From NCBI RefSeq assembly GCF_905171765.1, contig NC_053389.1, positions 215,208,624 to 215,272,623 on the forward strand: a stretch of DNA of 64,000 nucleotides. Reading direction: 5' to 3'. Numbering within the stretch: position 1 is the first letter of the stretch; the number at the start of each line of letters is the position of its first letter. The translations under genes and the position numbers were made by a program. The stretch is from Bufo bufo. Lineage: Eukaryota; Chordata; Amphibia; Anura; Bufonidae. This document shows, in pieces, positions 1 to 8,712 of this stretch. Below the pieces are notes generated by a model, which saw only the letters and a list, made by a program, of their open reading frames with translations, had not been told where the DNA came from and did not search any database.

Positions 1-497
1 GGGTGCGATATACCTGCTTCCACCAAATATTGATTCAGGAGTTCTATATACATGTTTCCACAAAATACTGATTGAGGGGTGCAATATACCGGCTTCCACA
101 AAATATTGATTAGGGGTTTGATATACCTGGATCCACAAAATACAGATTGAGTGGTGCGATTCACCTTCTTCCACAAAATATTGATTAAGGGGTTCTATAT
201 ATCTGCTTCCATAAAATACTTATTGAGGGGTGTGATATACCTGCTTCCACAAAATTCTGAATAAGGAATTTGACATACCTGCTTCCACAAAATACTGATT
301 GGGGGTGAGATATACCTGCTTACACATATACTGAATAAGGGGTTTGATATACCTGCTTCCACCAAATATTGATTGAGGCCTACGATATACCTGCTTACAC
401 AGAATATTGATTAAGGGGTTTGATATGCCTGCTTCTACAAAATACAGATTGAGGGTTGCGATGTACCTGCTTCCACCAAAGATTAAGGGGTTCTATA
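1..497. repeat. 38-bp satellite, block A
   Basis: Tandem copies of a unit of about 38 bp built around 'tgcttccacaaaatactgat' followed by 'taaggggtttgatatacc' or 'tgaggggtgcgatatacc' variants. Copies differ at several positions (CCACCAAATATTG versus CCACAAAATACTG), so there are at least two interspersed subtypes. The block runs off the left window edge and is cut at about 497 by gypsy sequence. The same unit returns at 15265, 21706, 27463 and 29567, so the inserts between these blocks entered one originally longer array. Confidence 0.93.
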
Positions 498-970
498 TGG
501 TCGCCTCAAGAAACACTAAGTTCTTATGATCGGTGAAGACAGTAATACGGTGTCTAGCCCCTTCTAAAAAATGCCTCCATTCCTCAAATGCCCATTTTAT
601 GGCCAGTAATTTGCGGTTTCCAATATCGTAATTTCTCTCCGAAGGAGAGAACTTACGACAGAAGAAGGCGCATGGCCTTAAATTAGTGAGGTTAGAAGAC
701 CCCTGAGAAAGTATGGCCCCCACACCATCCTCTGAGGCATCAACCTCCACCACAAAAGGTTCCTCAGTATCGGGCTGAACCAAGACTGGAGCCATCTGAA
801 AACAATTTTTAAGGGTATCAAAGGCCCAACAGGCCTCCAATGACCAGTTAACCGGATCAGAACCTTTTATTATTAAGTCAGTAAGGGGCTTGGCAATAAC
901 AGAAAAATTCTTTATGAATTTACGGTAAAAATTGGCGAATCCTAAAAAGCGTTGGAGGGCCTCCAGAGAC
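498..970 (-). pseudogene. Ty3/gypsy reverse transcriptase C-terminus and RNase H fragment (inverted segment)
   Basis: Read on the minus strand from about 970 down to 498. It starts in the RT thumb/connection (motif [12 protein letters not shown], then AKPLTDL) and continues into RNase H ([16 protein letters not shown], then [20 protein letters not shown], then VFTDHKNL). These are typical Ty3/gypsy chromovirus motifs. The catalytic Asp of 'DAS' and the Glu-like '[11 protein letters not shown]' region are visible, but the domain ends at the satellite junction. The integrase of a gypsy element follows immediately on the opposite strand, so the piece has been inverted relative to the rest. The upstream half of pol and all of gag are absent. 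Whether it comes from the same copy as the integrase is inference. Confidence 0.85.
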
Positions 971-1536
971 TCTGTGCTCTGTGGTCATCCAGGTATTGCT
1001 GCCACTAAGGAATTGCTGCTGAGGTCTTTCTGGTGGCTAACTTTGTCTAAGGATGTACGGTCTTATGTTTTGGCTTGCGATGTTTGTGCCAGGTCTAAGA
1101 CCCCGAGAACACTTCCCGCTAGTGAACTACAACCACTACCCATTCCCTGCAAGCCATGGCCTCACATTTCCATGGATTTTATTTCTGATCTGCCCCCTTC
1201 TGAGGGGAAATCAGTGGTGTGGGTAGTGGTTGACCGTTTTAGCAAGATGGTGCACTTTGTTCCTTTAAATAAGCTCCCTGATGCGAAGACCTTAGCATCC
1301 TTGTTCATTGAACATGTGGTACGTCTGCATGGTGTCACTGAGAATATCGTCTCTGATAGAGGCGTTCAGTTTGTTTCTGGTTTCTGGAGGGCTTTTTGTC
1401 GAAGAATCAACATTTCTTCATCCTTTTCGTCTGATTTCCATCCACAGACCAATGGGCAGACGAAACGGTTAAATCAGGCAGTGGAGCTTTTTCAAAGGTG
1501 CTATGTATCACATAATCAACTCTTATGGGTGAGATA
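971..1536 (+). pseudogene. Ty3/gypsy integrase, N-terminal part
   Basis: The plus-strand frame carries a zinc-binding-like start (GHPG with later CDVCARSK) and the integrase core (MDFISDLPPS with the first catalytic Asp; VSDRGVQFVSGFW with the second). The third catalytic position, normally Glu in the 'TNGQTER' motif, reads Lys here (TNGQTKRLNQ), so this copy should lack strand-transfer activity. The frame is cut at 1535-1536 (TA) by a Tc1 transposon and resumes at 3095 with PLAEFAINN. The HHCC domain is incomplete at its N-terminal side because of the inversion junction near 970. Confidence 0.88.
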
Positions 1537-3092
1537 CAGTCCTGATCAAAAGTTCAAGACCACTTGAAAAATGCCAAAAAATCATGTTTAGCATGGCTGG
1601 ATCTTAACAAGGTTCCAAGTAGAGCTTCAAAATGCAACAAGAAGAAATGGGAGTGAGACAAAACATTTTTTGAGCGTTCAATTTAATGAAAACAACGAAT
1701 AAAGTAAAACAGGCTGTTTTTCAGCTGATCAAAACTTTAGGACCACACCTCCAAAAAAAAACTAAACCCCTTCCCAAAACAGAAATCCAGCTTCCAAACA
1801 TGAACTCAGTAATGAGTAGCTCCGCCGTTATTGTTTATCACTTCAAAAATGTGTTTCGGCATGCTTGATGCAAGCGTTTCCATGAGGTGAGTGGGAACAT
1901 TTCTCCAAGTGGTGAAGACGGCCGCACGAAGGCCATCTACTGTCTGGAACTGTTGTACATTTTTGTAAACTTCCCTTGCCATCCATCCCCAAAGGTTCTC
2001 AATTGGATTTAGATCAGGGGAACACACAGGATGGGCCAAAAGAGTGATGTTATTCTCCTGGAAGAAGTCCCTTGTCCTGCGGGCATTGTGTACTGTAGCG
2101 TTGTCCTGTTGAAAAATCCAGTCGTTACCACACAGACGAGGGCCCTCAGTCATGAGGAATGCTCTCTGCAACATCTGGACATAGCCAGCGGCCATTGAAC
2201 GCCCCTGCACTTCCTGAAGCTCAATTGTTCCACTGAAGGAAAAAGCACCCCAGACCATTATGGCGCCCCCTCCACTGTGGCGCGTAGAAAACATCTCAGG
2301 TGGGATCTGCTTGTCATGCCAGTAACGTTGGAAACCATCAGGACCATCAAGGTTAAATTTTTTCTCATCAGAGAATAAAACTTTCTTCCACCTTTTGAAT
2401 GTCCCATGTTTGGTGCTCTCTTGCAAAGTCCAAACGAGCAGTTCTGTGGCGTTCAATGAGATGAGGTCTTTGAAGATGTTTTTTGTTTTTGAAGCCCTTC
2501 AGTCTCAGATGCCGTCTGATGGTTATGGGGCTGCATTCAGCACTTGTAAGGGCCTTAATTTGGGTCGAGGATCATGCAGTGTCTTGACGGACAGCCAATT
2601 GGATCCTCTGGCTCAGTGCTGATGAAATTTTTTGGGGTCTTCCACTTGACTTTTTTGTTCCATAACCCTCAGGATCATTTAAGAAATTCCATATGACTGT
2701 CTTACTGCGTCCCACCTCAGCAGCGATGGCGCGCTGTGAGAGACCCTGCTTATGCAGTTCAACAACCCGACCACGTTCAAAAAGGGAGAGTTTTTTTGCC
2801 TTTGCCATCACAACGTGTGACTACCTGAAAGAAAATGACAATGAATCCACATCTTTGCACAGATTTGGCCTTTTAAAGCCATGTGGTCCTAAAATGTTGA
2901 TCAGCTGAAAAACAGCCTGTTTCAGTTTAATCATTATTTTCAATTAATTGAATGCTCAAAAAATGTTTTGTCTCGCTCTCATTTCTTCTTGTTGCATGTT
3001 GAAGCTCTACTTGTAACCTTGTTAAGATCCAACAATGTAAAATATGATTTTTTGACATTTTTCAAGTGGTCTTAAACTTTTGATCAGGACTG
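1537..3092 (-). mobile_element. Tc1/mariner-type DNA transposon (about 1.56 kb)
   Basis: The ends are matching inverted repeats beginning CAGTCCTGATCAAAAG (left) and the complement ending CTTTTGATCAGGACTG (right). They are flanked by TA at 1535-1536 and 3093-3094, the Tc1/mariner target duplication. The TIR neighbourhood repeats inward ('agtggtcttaaacttttgatc', about 28 bp). One transposase remnant lies inside on the minus strand. The insertion interrupts the gypsy integrase codon series exactly and is therefore younger than it. Confidence 0.95.
1806..2811 (-). pseudogene. Tc1-family DD34E transposase
   Basis: The N-terminus (2811 down to 2572) is a paired-like helix-turn-helix (LSLFERGRVVELHKQGLSQR, then GRSKTVIWNFL) followed by the GRPQKIS linker. 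The C-terminal frame (2456 down to 1806) holds the catalytic core: [13 protein letters not shown] (first or nearby Asp), [11 protein letters not shown] (second Asp) and [11 protein letters not shown] (Glu). There are 34 residues between the second Asp and the Glu, so it is DD34E. About 115 bp between the two frames shows a frameshift and no continuous reading, so the gene is broken although all catalytic motifs survive. It is similar to the Tc1-like families common in frogs and fish. Confidence 0.9.
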
Positions 3093-3094
3093 TA

Positions 3095-3703
3095 CCTCCC
3101 GTTGGCAGAATTCGCTATTAACAATCGAGTTAATTCTTCCACGGGGGTGTCTCCTTTTTTTGTAACAGTGGTTTGCATCCTCACTTTTATTTTAGTCCCT
3201 CTGTATCCTCACTCAACCCGCAGGCAGATTCTTTTACCTCTAGACTGTGCACAGTCTGGGCACAGGTTCAAACGAACCTGGAAAAGGCCCGGAAACCCAG
3301 TGTAAACATGCCAATAACAGACGTTCCAAAAGGGTAAATTTTGTACTTGGCGATAAGGTGTGGTTGTCGACTAAGAATCTTGCTTTGAAACAGTGTTCTA
3401 GGAAATTCTCTCTGCGTTTCATTGGACCATACAATATTATTGAGGTTGTTAACCTAGTGTCCTTTAGACTTAAGCTACCCGACTCCTTTCGTATACATGA
3501 TGTGTTTCATAAGTCGTTGCTTAAGAGATATGTGTCACCAGTGATTCTGGTTAAAAAACCTCCTCCACCTGTGGAGGTTGAAGGTCAGGAGGAATTCATC
3601 ATCTCTAGAATTATTGATGTTAGAAAGGTTAGGAACTCCTTTTAATACCTGGTCCACTGGAAGGGCTATGGACCCGAGGAGAGGTCTTGGGTCCCAGCTA
3701 CTG
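3095..3703 (+). pseudogene. Ty3/gypsy integrase C-terminus and chromodomain
   Basis: Continuation of the gypsy pol after the Tc1 insert. PLAEFAINNRVNSSTGVSPFF is followed, after frame slips near 3180-3250, by the GPY/F-type region (LGDKVWLSTKNL, then KFSLRFIGPYNIIEVVN, then HDVFHKSLLKRY). A chromodomain starts at about 3590 (EEFIISRIIDVRKV) and continues as [19 protein letters not shown] at 3643-3645 sits where the family normally has a sense codon between the two chromodomain halves. The chromodomain ends at 3703 because a foldback insert follows. Chromodomain and GPY motif place the element among chromoviruses. Confidence 0.87.
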
Positions 3704-3787
3704 CAATAAAACGAAAAAATTCAGACCTTTCTAGGTGGCGCTGATGCAGAAGAAGGTTATTACTCCAATGTTACCAATACAAGGTAA

Positions 3788-3853
3788 TCTTTTATTCAGA
3801 AAGGTCTACGTGTTTCAGGGGCAAAACATCCCCCTTCATCAGGACAATAAAAT
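3788..3853 (-). ncRNA. Type I hammerhead ribozyme motif (intact core)
   Basis: Read on the minus strand: CUGAUGA, stem II AGGGG/CCCCU with a 9-nt loop, GAAA, then a two-base-pair stem III (AC/GU with a 2-nt loop) and cleavage-site nucleotide A. Stem I pairs GUC with GAC next to the core and, beyond an internal loop, UUUUAUU with AAUAAAA. Core residues C3, G5, A6, G8, A9, G12, A13 and A14 are all as in the consensus. The minimal stem III matches the architecture reported for Penelope-like elements. Cleavage at NUA is allowed but usually slower than at NUC. Confidence 0.72.
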
Positions 3854-3875
3854 TATTACATTTAAACATGTAATA

Positions 3876-3940
3876 ATTTTATTGTCCTGATGAAGGGGGA
3901 TGTTTTGCCCCTGAACCGCGTAGACCTTTTTGAATAAAAG
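3876..3940 (+). ncRNA. Hammerhead ribozyme motif (damaged copy)
   Basis: The opposite arm of the same palindrome, read on the plus strand. CUGAUGA, stem II and stem I are as in the minus-strand copy, but GAAAC has become GAACC. This removes A15.1 and its pair with U16.1 in the tiny stem III. The loop otherwise reads CGCG, closer to the usual Penelope version than the partner copy. It is expected to be weak or inactive. Confidence 0.6.
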
Positions 3941-4260
3941 ATTACCTTGTATTGGTAAAATTGGAGTAATGAGCTTCTTCTGCATCAGCGCCACCTAGAA
4001 TGGTCTGAATTTTTCCGTTGTATTGCATATATACTATCACGATAACCGTTGTTACGGCAAGGGACACAGACCAGGGGCAGCAGATGCAGTCTTTCCTCCC
4101 GTGATGGATGGATGGGTAATTATCCAGCAAAACGATTTGGAGGTGTTGTGACCCATCACAACCCCATTTGGTAAGCATAATCAGTGTATTCTCTATAACC
4201 GAGTACTGTAAGGTTCTACACACGAGGCGCTGCCTCCTCTCTTCTTTTTTCTCCTTTTAT

Positions 4261-4377
4261 GGGTCCCAGCTACTGAGATCCACACCCCGAGGCTCATCAA
4301 GAAGTTTCATGATGAGCATCCTGGGAAATTTGTACCCGAGGGCTTGGGTCCGGTGGCCCATCATAAAAGGGGGGTAC
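4261..4377 (+). other. Gypsy chromodomain tail and polypurine tract
   Basis: After the second copy of the 15-bp TSD the gypsy frame resumes in the chromodomain (VPATEIHTPRLIKKFHDEHPG) and runs into a 3' tail. AAAAGGGGGG at 4366-4374 lies just before the LTR start and is the likely polypurine tract for plus-strand priming. This orients the gypsy element as plus strand for its integrase half. Confidence 0.78.
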
Positions 4378-4488
4378 TGTAACGGGGCGCCGAAGGCACA
4401 CTCGGTCTCCCATCAGCTGCAGACCTGCTGCTTAGCTTCGGGAGCGAGGATCTGTGTTCGGCCTCGTTCCCAGGGCGGCTTTTGCTAG
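4378..4488 (+). repeat. Gypsy LTR, left part (split by nested LTR element)
   Basis: Begins TGTAACGGGGCGCCGAAGG directly after the polypurine tract. The sequence matches the beginning of the solo LTR at 52594 along its whole length. It stops after CTAG at 4485-4488, where a second LTR element begins, and its remainder is found at 14578-15264. Confidence 0.9.
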
Positions 4489-4979
4489 TGTGAGACAGTG
4501 ACAGGTCTCACGCAGGTTAGAGGCAACGAAGGGGTGGATAGTTCGGTCCACACCCCTATTCCACCACAGGCGAAACCAGCTGGAAGTAATCAGGCTGGCA
4601 CAAAGCACCTCCCAGGGTGTTAGCAAGGGGGGAGTGTGTTACCTGTGGACAGAGTGTCCACAGCCAGGAGGGCTGAGAGACCACGATTCCCCAAGAGACA
4701 CTGGACTGGAGACAGTGGGCGTACTGTGCTCTGTACAGCCAGGAGGCTGTGGGACATTGGCTCAGAAAGCCGCATGTGTTCACAGAGTGTCAACAGGGAC
4801 TTGGGTGAGTCAGGAATCTGTTTGTTTAGTTAGAGCCTAGCCGGGCGAGTGTTTATTATTTTGTATTATTGTTTATGTTTATGCGGATGTGCGCAATAAA
4901 GCACCGTGTTTGGATCCTAAACTTGGTGTCCTGAAGATATCTGTGAGAATGACCCCCAAATAAGAGGCGATCCCTTACA
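4489..4979 (+). repeat. Left LTR of nested element (491 bp)
   Basis: TG...CA ends and an AATAAA at about 4895, shortly before the likely R/U5 region. Compared with the right LTR it lacks a stretch of about 25 bp near 11885 and shows only scattered substitutions, so the insertion looks moderately recent. Its last bases, CCCTTACA, are followed by the interior. Confidence 0.92.
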
Positions 4980-6255
4980 ATTGGAGTCGGATGCGGGCAA
5001 GTTGTCCATGAGAGAAGGGCAACGGTCGGTTGCTAGGAGCAACGATGAGAAATGTAACATCCCACAGTATGTCACTAAACTCTTTCTCCCTGCTACAACA
5101 TGTCAGGTGCATATGTATTGTCATCTTGTGTAGTCTAACATTGCATTTTACATTATATGTATTTTCTATGCCTGTTTCATATATTATGCTGTAATTTCCA
5201 TGTACACCAGCAGGTGGCAGCAATGTGTTTAGTTCAGTTTAGTATACCTAGACTGGAATAGTACATTCCAGTCTAGTCCCCCCTCCTCTTTGAACAGAAG
5301 TGGGCTGCCCAACGCCCTGCAGCAAGGGAGAGAAGAAACCAGTTAGATCCAGTGTGTACCAGCCCCCCTCTTGGGGAAGACTGTGTTAGTAGGAGTTCCC
5401 AGAAATAGGGATCCCAAGACAGGATCAAGTCTCGGTTGAGGCCAAGATCACTCTTCCCAGCCTGAGCCATCAGCCTCAGCTGGTTGACAAGAAAAGAAGC
5501 CATCTCCAGCCTCCAGGAAGAAGCATTCCCTGTGAGCCAAGCTGTGAGTACAGATCCAGAGACCAGGAGAAGCCAAATTCCTCCTCAGCTAGTCAGGCCC
5601 ATATCAAGCAGAAGACAGACAGAGCAGAAGATAGATACCTGCCAGATTCTCCAGGCATATAGTATAGGAGCAGAAGAGGCATTAACCCCTGCCATACATT
5701 GCCAATACCTGCTCGGACCTAAAGACTATTGCTGTACTCATATGGATTTATGCTGCACCCATTAAGTAAAGACAAGTTGGATCATATTACCTGTTTGGAT
5801 CTCATTCATTCCTCAATTACTCCTACTGACCACACTCAATTTATTGCATGTGAGCCAGGATCCAGGAGTCCAGCCGTACCAAGGTAGGAGACACCGTTGA
5901 CATTACACAGAGACATTATCCCCCTCTGGCATTCCTCACCTGGTACGTGAGTTATTACATCTTAAAGGGCCCTGAGACTATTACCTGCGCATATTTCAAT
6001 TGGCGTCACAAACTAAAAACCATTAATATTGCGCCAGTGTGCATTGGTCACAATCCGGCTTACTGCAGAAAGAGCAGGTGCTGCTGAATCCTGCTGTGCT
6101 GGAGTTAAAGGGCTGGAAGCCTGTTTGTTCGGTGGAGCAGGTGCTGCTCATGCTTTTGTGGACTATTTTTCTGTAGTGCAAGTAAAACTGTAGTGAATTA
6201 AAGGGCCAGTAGCCCAGCAAAAGTGGACTTGTGGCTGAAAGCTTTTCCTGCTACC
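4980..6255 (+). other. Leader region of nested element, LTR-like second module
   Basis: No convincing coding region. 5049-6000 begins TGTAACATCCC, contains 'caccagcaggtggcagc' near 5205 and a pyrimidine-rich/gaacagaagtgggc block near 5280, and ends GCGCATATTTCA followed by ATTGGCGTCACAAAC. The beginning, the CAGCAGGTGGCAG motif and the gcagaagtgggc block recur at 37400-37510. It may be an LTR of another element, with its own primer-binding-like sequence after it, trapped in the leader. This is a weak inference. Confidence 0.45.
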
Positions 6256-7209
6256 ATGGGTCTCGGGGAAGAGTACTTCCGGCAGCGCTGGCGCATACAG
6301 CAGGCAGAAGAAATGGCCATAGCAATTGGCTACACTAAAAATGAATTGGCGAAATTTGATGCAGAGCGAGAGGCTTTGGAGGCGCAGTTGCAGCTGGCCT
6401 TGAGAAATGGGTTCTCAACACTGTATGGACCCTGTACAAAGTTCCAAGAGGTTGGTGGTGTGCCGGGACTTTCGGAGGAAGAGCAAAGATATGCCGTTGC
6501 CAAGGGCAACCGTCGGGAAGATAAAGAGGGGGAGAGCGGTTCGGCTCTCAGGAGGTCGAGTGTTTCCTACCAGTGGATACAGAGTCCTAGAAAGGATGTG
6601 CCGAGGATCTGCGAGGTGGTTGCTAAGGGCGATCAACCACAACAGCGTGCGGCTGTCCAGCAGTTATGGAGCAGAGCAAGTGGCTCATATTCTGCGGCTG
6701 GAGTATCCTTGGCTCCCAGGACTGCTAAACCCGTGACATCGCAGGAATCTGCAGGGGAGAATGTTCTTGTGTTACCCAAAATGCCCGGAATCAAGGCTAG
6801 ACATGGGATGACAAGGATCCGGGATCCCATGCTAGCCCGGGTAAGAGGTAGCACAATATTGAAACCTGAGACTGGTAAAATAATAAAGGTGCTGGATAGT
6901 CGTGCTGATAAGGACTATCCGCTGATTTCCACTGAGCGTGAGACTGCAATGAGAACAGGGACTTATGAACTTGATGTTAAAGATATGCTCATGCTTGAGG
7001 GAGTATTGGGCCGTGATATCGGTTTGTTAATGTGGGGTAAGGTAGACCCTTCTGCAGATAGTGACAAAACTCCTGCAGAACCTGTACCTGTCCCTTTAAG
7101 TGAGGATCTAAGGGAGCTACACTTTGACCTGCATGGGGAAAGAATATTGACCATTGGAAACAATGGTGCTGGCCAAGTGCAAAGTGATGGTTACAAAAGG
7201 AAAATGTGA
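6256..7209 (+). CDS. ORF1 of nested LTR element, unknown protein
   Basis: The ATG at 6256 is in strong initiation context (GCTACCATGG). The upstream in-frame codons have no other ATG. The product is about 317 residues. Residues 1-50 are charged and probably helical (Arg/Gln/Glu-rich, with EREALEAQLQLAL). The middle is Ser/Arg/Gly-rich, and the last third is mixed (MPGIKARHGMTRIRDPMLAR, then acidic). No zinc knuckle and no major homology region that I can see, so it is not a recognisable gag, although it sits in the gag position. The stop TGA at 7207-7209 overlaps the next ATG as TGATG. No homologue recognised. Confidence 0.5.
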   Translation: MGLGEEYFRQRWRIQQAEEMAIAIGYTKNELAKFDAEREALEAQLQLALRNGFSTLYGPCTKFQEVGGVPGLSEEEQRYAVAKGNRREDKEGESGSALRRSSVSYQWIQSPRKDVPRICEVVAKGDQPQQRAAVQQLWSRASGSYSAAGVSLAPRTAKPVTSQESAGENVLVLPKMPGIKARHGMTRIRDPMLARVRGSTILKPETGKIIKVLDSRADKDYPLISTERETAMRTGTYELDVKDMLMLEGVLGRDIGLLMWGKVDPSADSDKTPAEPVPVPLSEDLRELHFDLHGERILTIGNNGAGQVQSDGYKRKM

Positions 7210-8144
7210 TGTCATATGAAATATGTGGGGATAGTGATATATTTTTTCCGTTGCAGGTTGTGGTCAGGGGAGAAGCGCCCCCTGGTGGTAAAAATGTAAA
7301 TGATGAGGAAACTTTATTTTCTGCATCTGCTATGTTTCATGAAGCGCTATATAACTTGATCAAAAGGTTTGAAGACATGCCTATAAATAGTGAGGAGCAA
7401 AGCCCAGCTTCATCTCAGTGTTTGAAGGTGCAGGAAAATAGGATAGGGTTAGAGGGTGTACCGCACGTACCAGAGGGGGAAATGCAGTCTCCACAATGTT
7501 GGTTGGTTACTAAGGAAGTGTCCCAGGTGGGAATTAGCTCATCGGTGCCCCTAGAGGTCAGAATTAATAATGACACGAGCGGTATAGGTGACTTATGTGC
7601 TGTGACCGATATCAACCCAGAGAGTGAAGCTACTGTGTCAAGGTCCTGCGAAACAAAGGTGGTTACTAGTAGCGACCAGGCAGTTATATCTGACGAGATG
7701 AGAATTAAGTCGGGTGACGTCAGCCTAGGGTCTGAAGCCCATATCCAGACAGTTGTAGGTGACCTGACACGACAGTACAGATGCAAACAGGAGGATGATC
7801 TCTCTCTCTCCTCACGCTCCCTAGAAACGTTAGAAACGGGACTAACTGTCTTCACAGAGCAACTGAAGAAGGTTTCAGAAAGGACAAAGAAGGAGAGCCA
7901 GAAAAAGAATGGTGATACTCCTACATCTGCTGCAGCAGAGCCGAGCAAGGAGCAGCTGGAACCGGAGGCCCAAAAGGGACCTTCCCACAAGCTTGTGCAC
8001 AAAGCTGAAAAGAAACGGCTGAAAAACATGGAGTTGATGGTTCAGCGCCTGGAGAAACAGGGTGTGACATACAAAAAGGTGGAGAAAACCAAGAACAAAC
8101 TTCAGCGAGAATTGGATGATCTGATAGTGGACCTGGACCATTAG
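7209..8144 (+). CDS. ORF2 of nested LTR element, ends in myosin-like rod
   Basis: The ATG at 7209 overlaps the ORF1 stop (TGATG), a layout compatible with termination-reinitiation. The product is about 311 residues. The first 200 residues are acidic and Ser-rich with no recognised domain. Residues 205-265 are Lys/Glu-rich (SERTKKESQKK, then SAAAEPSKEQLEPEAQ). The last 40 or so match the non-muscle myosin II heavy-chain rod (KVEKTKNKLQRELDDL, then VDLDH). TAG at 8142-8144 stands where myosins have a Gln codon (CAG), so a single C-to-T change separates this ORF from the next in the same frame. Confidence 0.5.
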   Translation: MSYEICGDSDIFFPLQVVVRGEAPPGGKNVNDEETLFSASAMFHEALYNLIKRFEDMPINSEEQSPASSQCLKVQENRIGLEGVPHVPEGEMQSPQCWLVTKEVSQVGISSSVPLEVRINNDTSGIGDLCAVTDINPESEATVSRSCETKVVTSSDQAVISDEMRIKSGDVSLGSEAHIQTVVGDLTRQYRCKQEDDLSLSSRSLETLETGLTVFTEQLKKVSERTKKESQKKNGDTPTSAAAEPSKEQLEPEAQKGPSHKLVHKAEKKRLKNMELMVQRLEKQGVTYKKVEKTKNKLQRELDDLIVDLDH

Positions 8145-8441
8145 AAGCAAATTATGTCTAATCTAGCGAAGAAACAGGAGAAGTTTGACTGGCTCCTAAC
8201 TGAAGAGAAATGCATCTCGGCTCGATATGATGAAAAACTTGACCAAGCAGAGACTGTTGCTTGGGAAAAAGAGACCCAGGCCCTCTCCTTGGCTATAGCC
8301 CTTGAAGAAGCGCTTGAGGAGCGTGCTGAATTGAAGAGGCTGAACAAGCAACTCAGAACAGAGATGGAAAATCTCATGAGCTTAAAAGATGAGTTGGAGA
8401 AATCTAAGAGTGCTCTCGAGCAGCAGGTGGAAGGTAAAAAA
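8013..8441 (+). pseudogene. Captured non-muscle myosin II heavy-chain rod segment (MYH9/MYH10-like)
   Basis: About 140 codons, in one frame apart from the TAG at 8142, align by eye with the coiled-coil rod of non-muscle/smooth myosin II. Landmarks are [95 protein letters not shown]. About seven residues present in myosins between 'SKD' and 'ELEKSK' are missing. There is no intron in the segment, which fits capture from mRNA. QIMSN and ISARY favour MYH10; AELKRLNKQ favours MYH9. It starts and ends inside the rod, so no motor or tailpiece is present. Confidence 0.82.
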
Positions 8442-8690
8442 CCTGAAGAGGAGAGTTCTCTGGAAGATGTCAAGATGCCAGAGCCTGTTAAAAATGAGAC
8501 TGGAGATGGTGGCACTGTGGTGCTGGCTGTGGCAGAGAAGATGGAAGATGCTTCTGCTGAACCAGTTAATGCGGCTGATGTGGATGCTGAAGACCACAGA
8601 CCCGTGGTAGCATGTAGCCCAGGCCTGGAAGACGCCCCCTCTGCATACAAGGCCTTCCAATTACCCAGCAGCCTGCTGGGGAAGAAGTAA
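8154..8690 (+). CDS. ORF3 of nested LTR element, myosin rod plus acidic tail
   Basis: The ATG at 8154 is three codons past the TAG, and the frame is the same as ORF2. Residues 1-95 are the second part of the myosin-like coiled coil. Residues 96-178 are an acidic, Pro/Glu/Val-rich tail ([15 protein letters not shown], then [16 protein letters not shown]) not found in myosins. It ends with TAA at 8688-8690. It may be translated only with ORF2 by readthrough, or the TAG may simply be an inactivating mutation. It could also be part of one longer ancestral frame running on to 9285. Confidence 0.5.
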   Translation: MSNLAKKQEKFDWLLTEEKCISARYDEKLDQAETVAWEKETQALSLAIALEEALEERAELKRLNKQLRTEMENLMSLKDELEKSKSALEQQVEGKKPEEESSLEDVKMPEPVKNETGDGGTVVLAVAEKMEDASAEPVNAADVDAEDHRPVVACSPGLEDAPSAYKAFQLPSSLLGKK

Positions 8691-8712
8691 GAGGAGGTGA
8701 ACGATCAGTTTT

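Larger units (their letters stand above)
3704..4260. mobile_element. Foldback Penelope-like insert with paired hammerhead motifs, 15-bp TSD
   Basis: The 15-bp sequence GGGTCCCAGCTACTG occurs at 3689-3703 and again at 4261-4275 on the two sides of this insert, so it is a complete insertion with a long target duplication. The left part is a near-perfect palindrome, 3705-4026, centred near 3866, with arms of about 160 bp. Each arm contains a hammerhead-type core (entries below). The right part (4027-4260) is unique sequence with no recognised coding region. Head-to-head ribozyme-bearing repeats and long TSDs fit the pseudo-LTRs of Penelope-like elements; no RT is present, so assignment to that class is inference. 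Confidence 0.72.

Noticed and set aside
7415..8029. Minus-strand 204-codon frame opposite ORF2
   Set aside because: Shadow of the plus-strand frame; Ser/Phe-rich complement of the Glu/Lys-rich coding.
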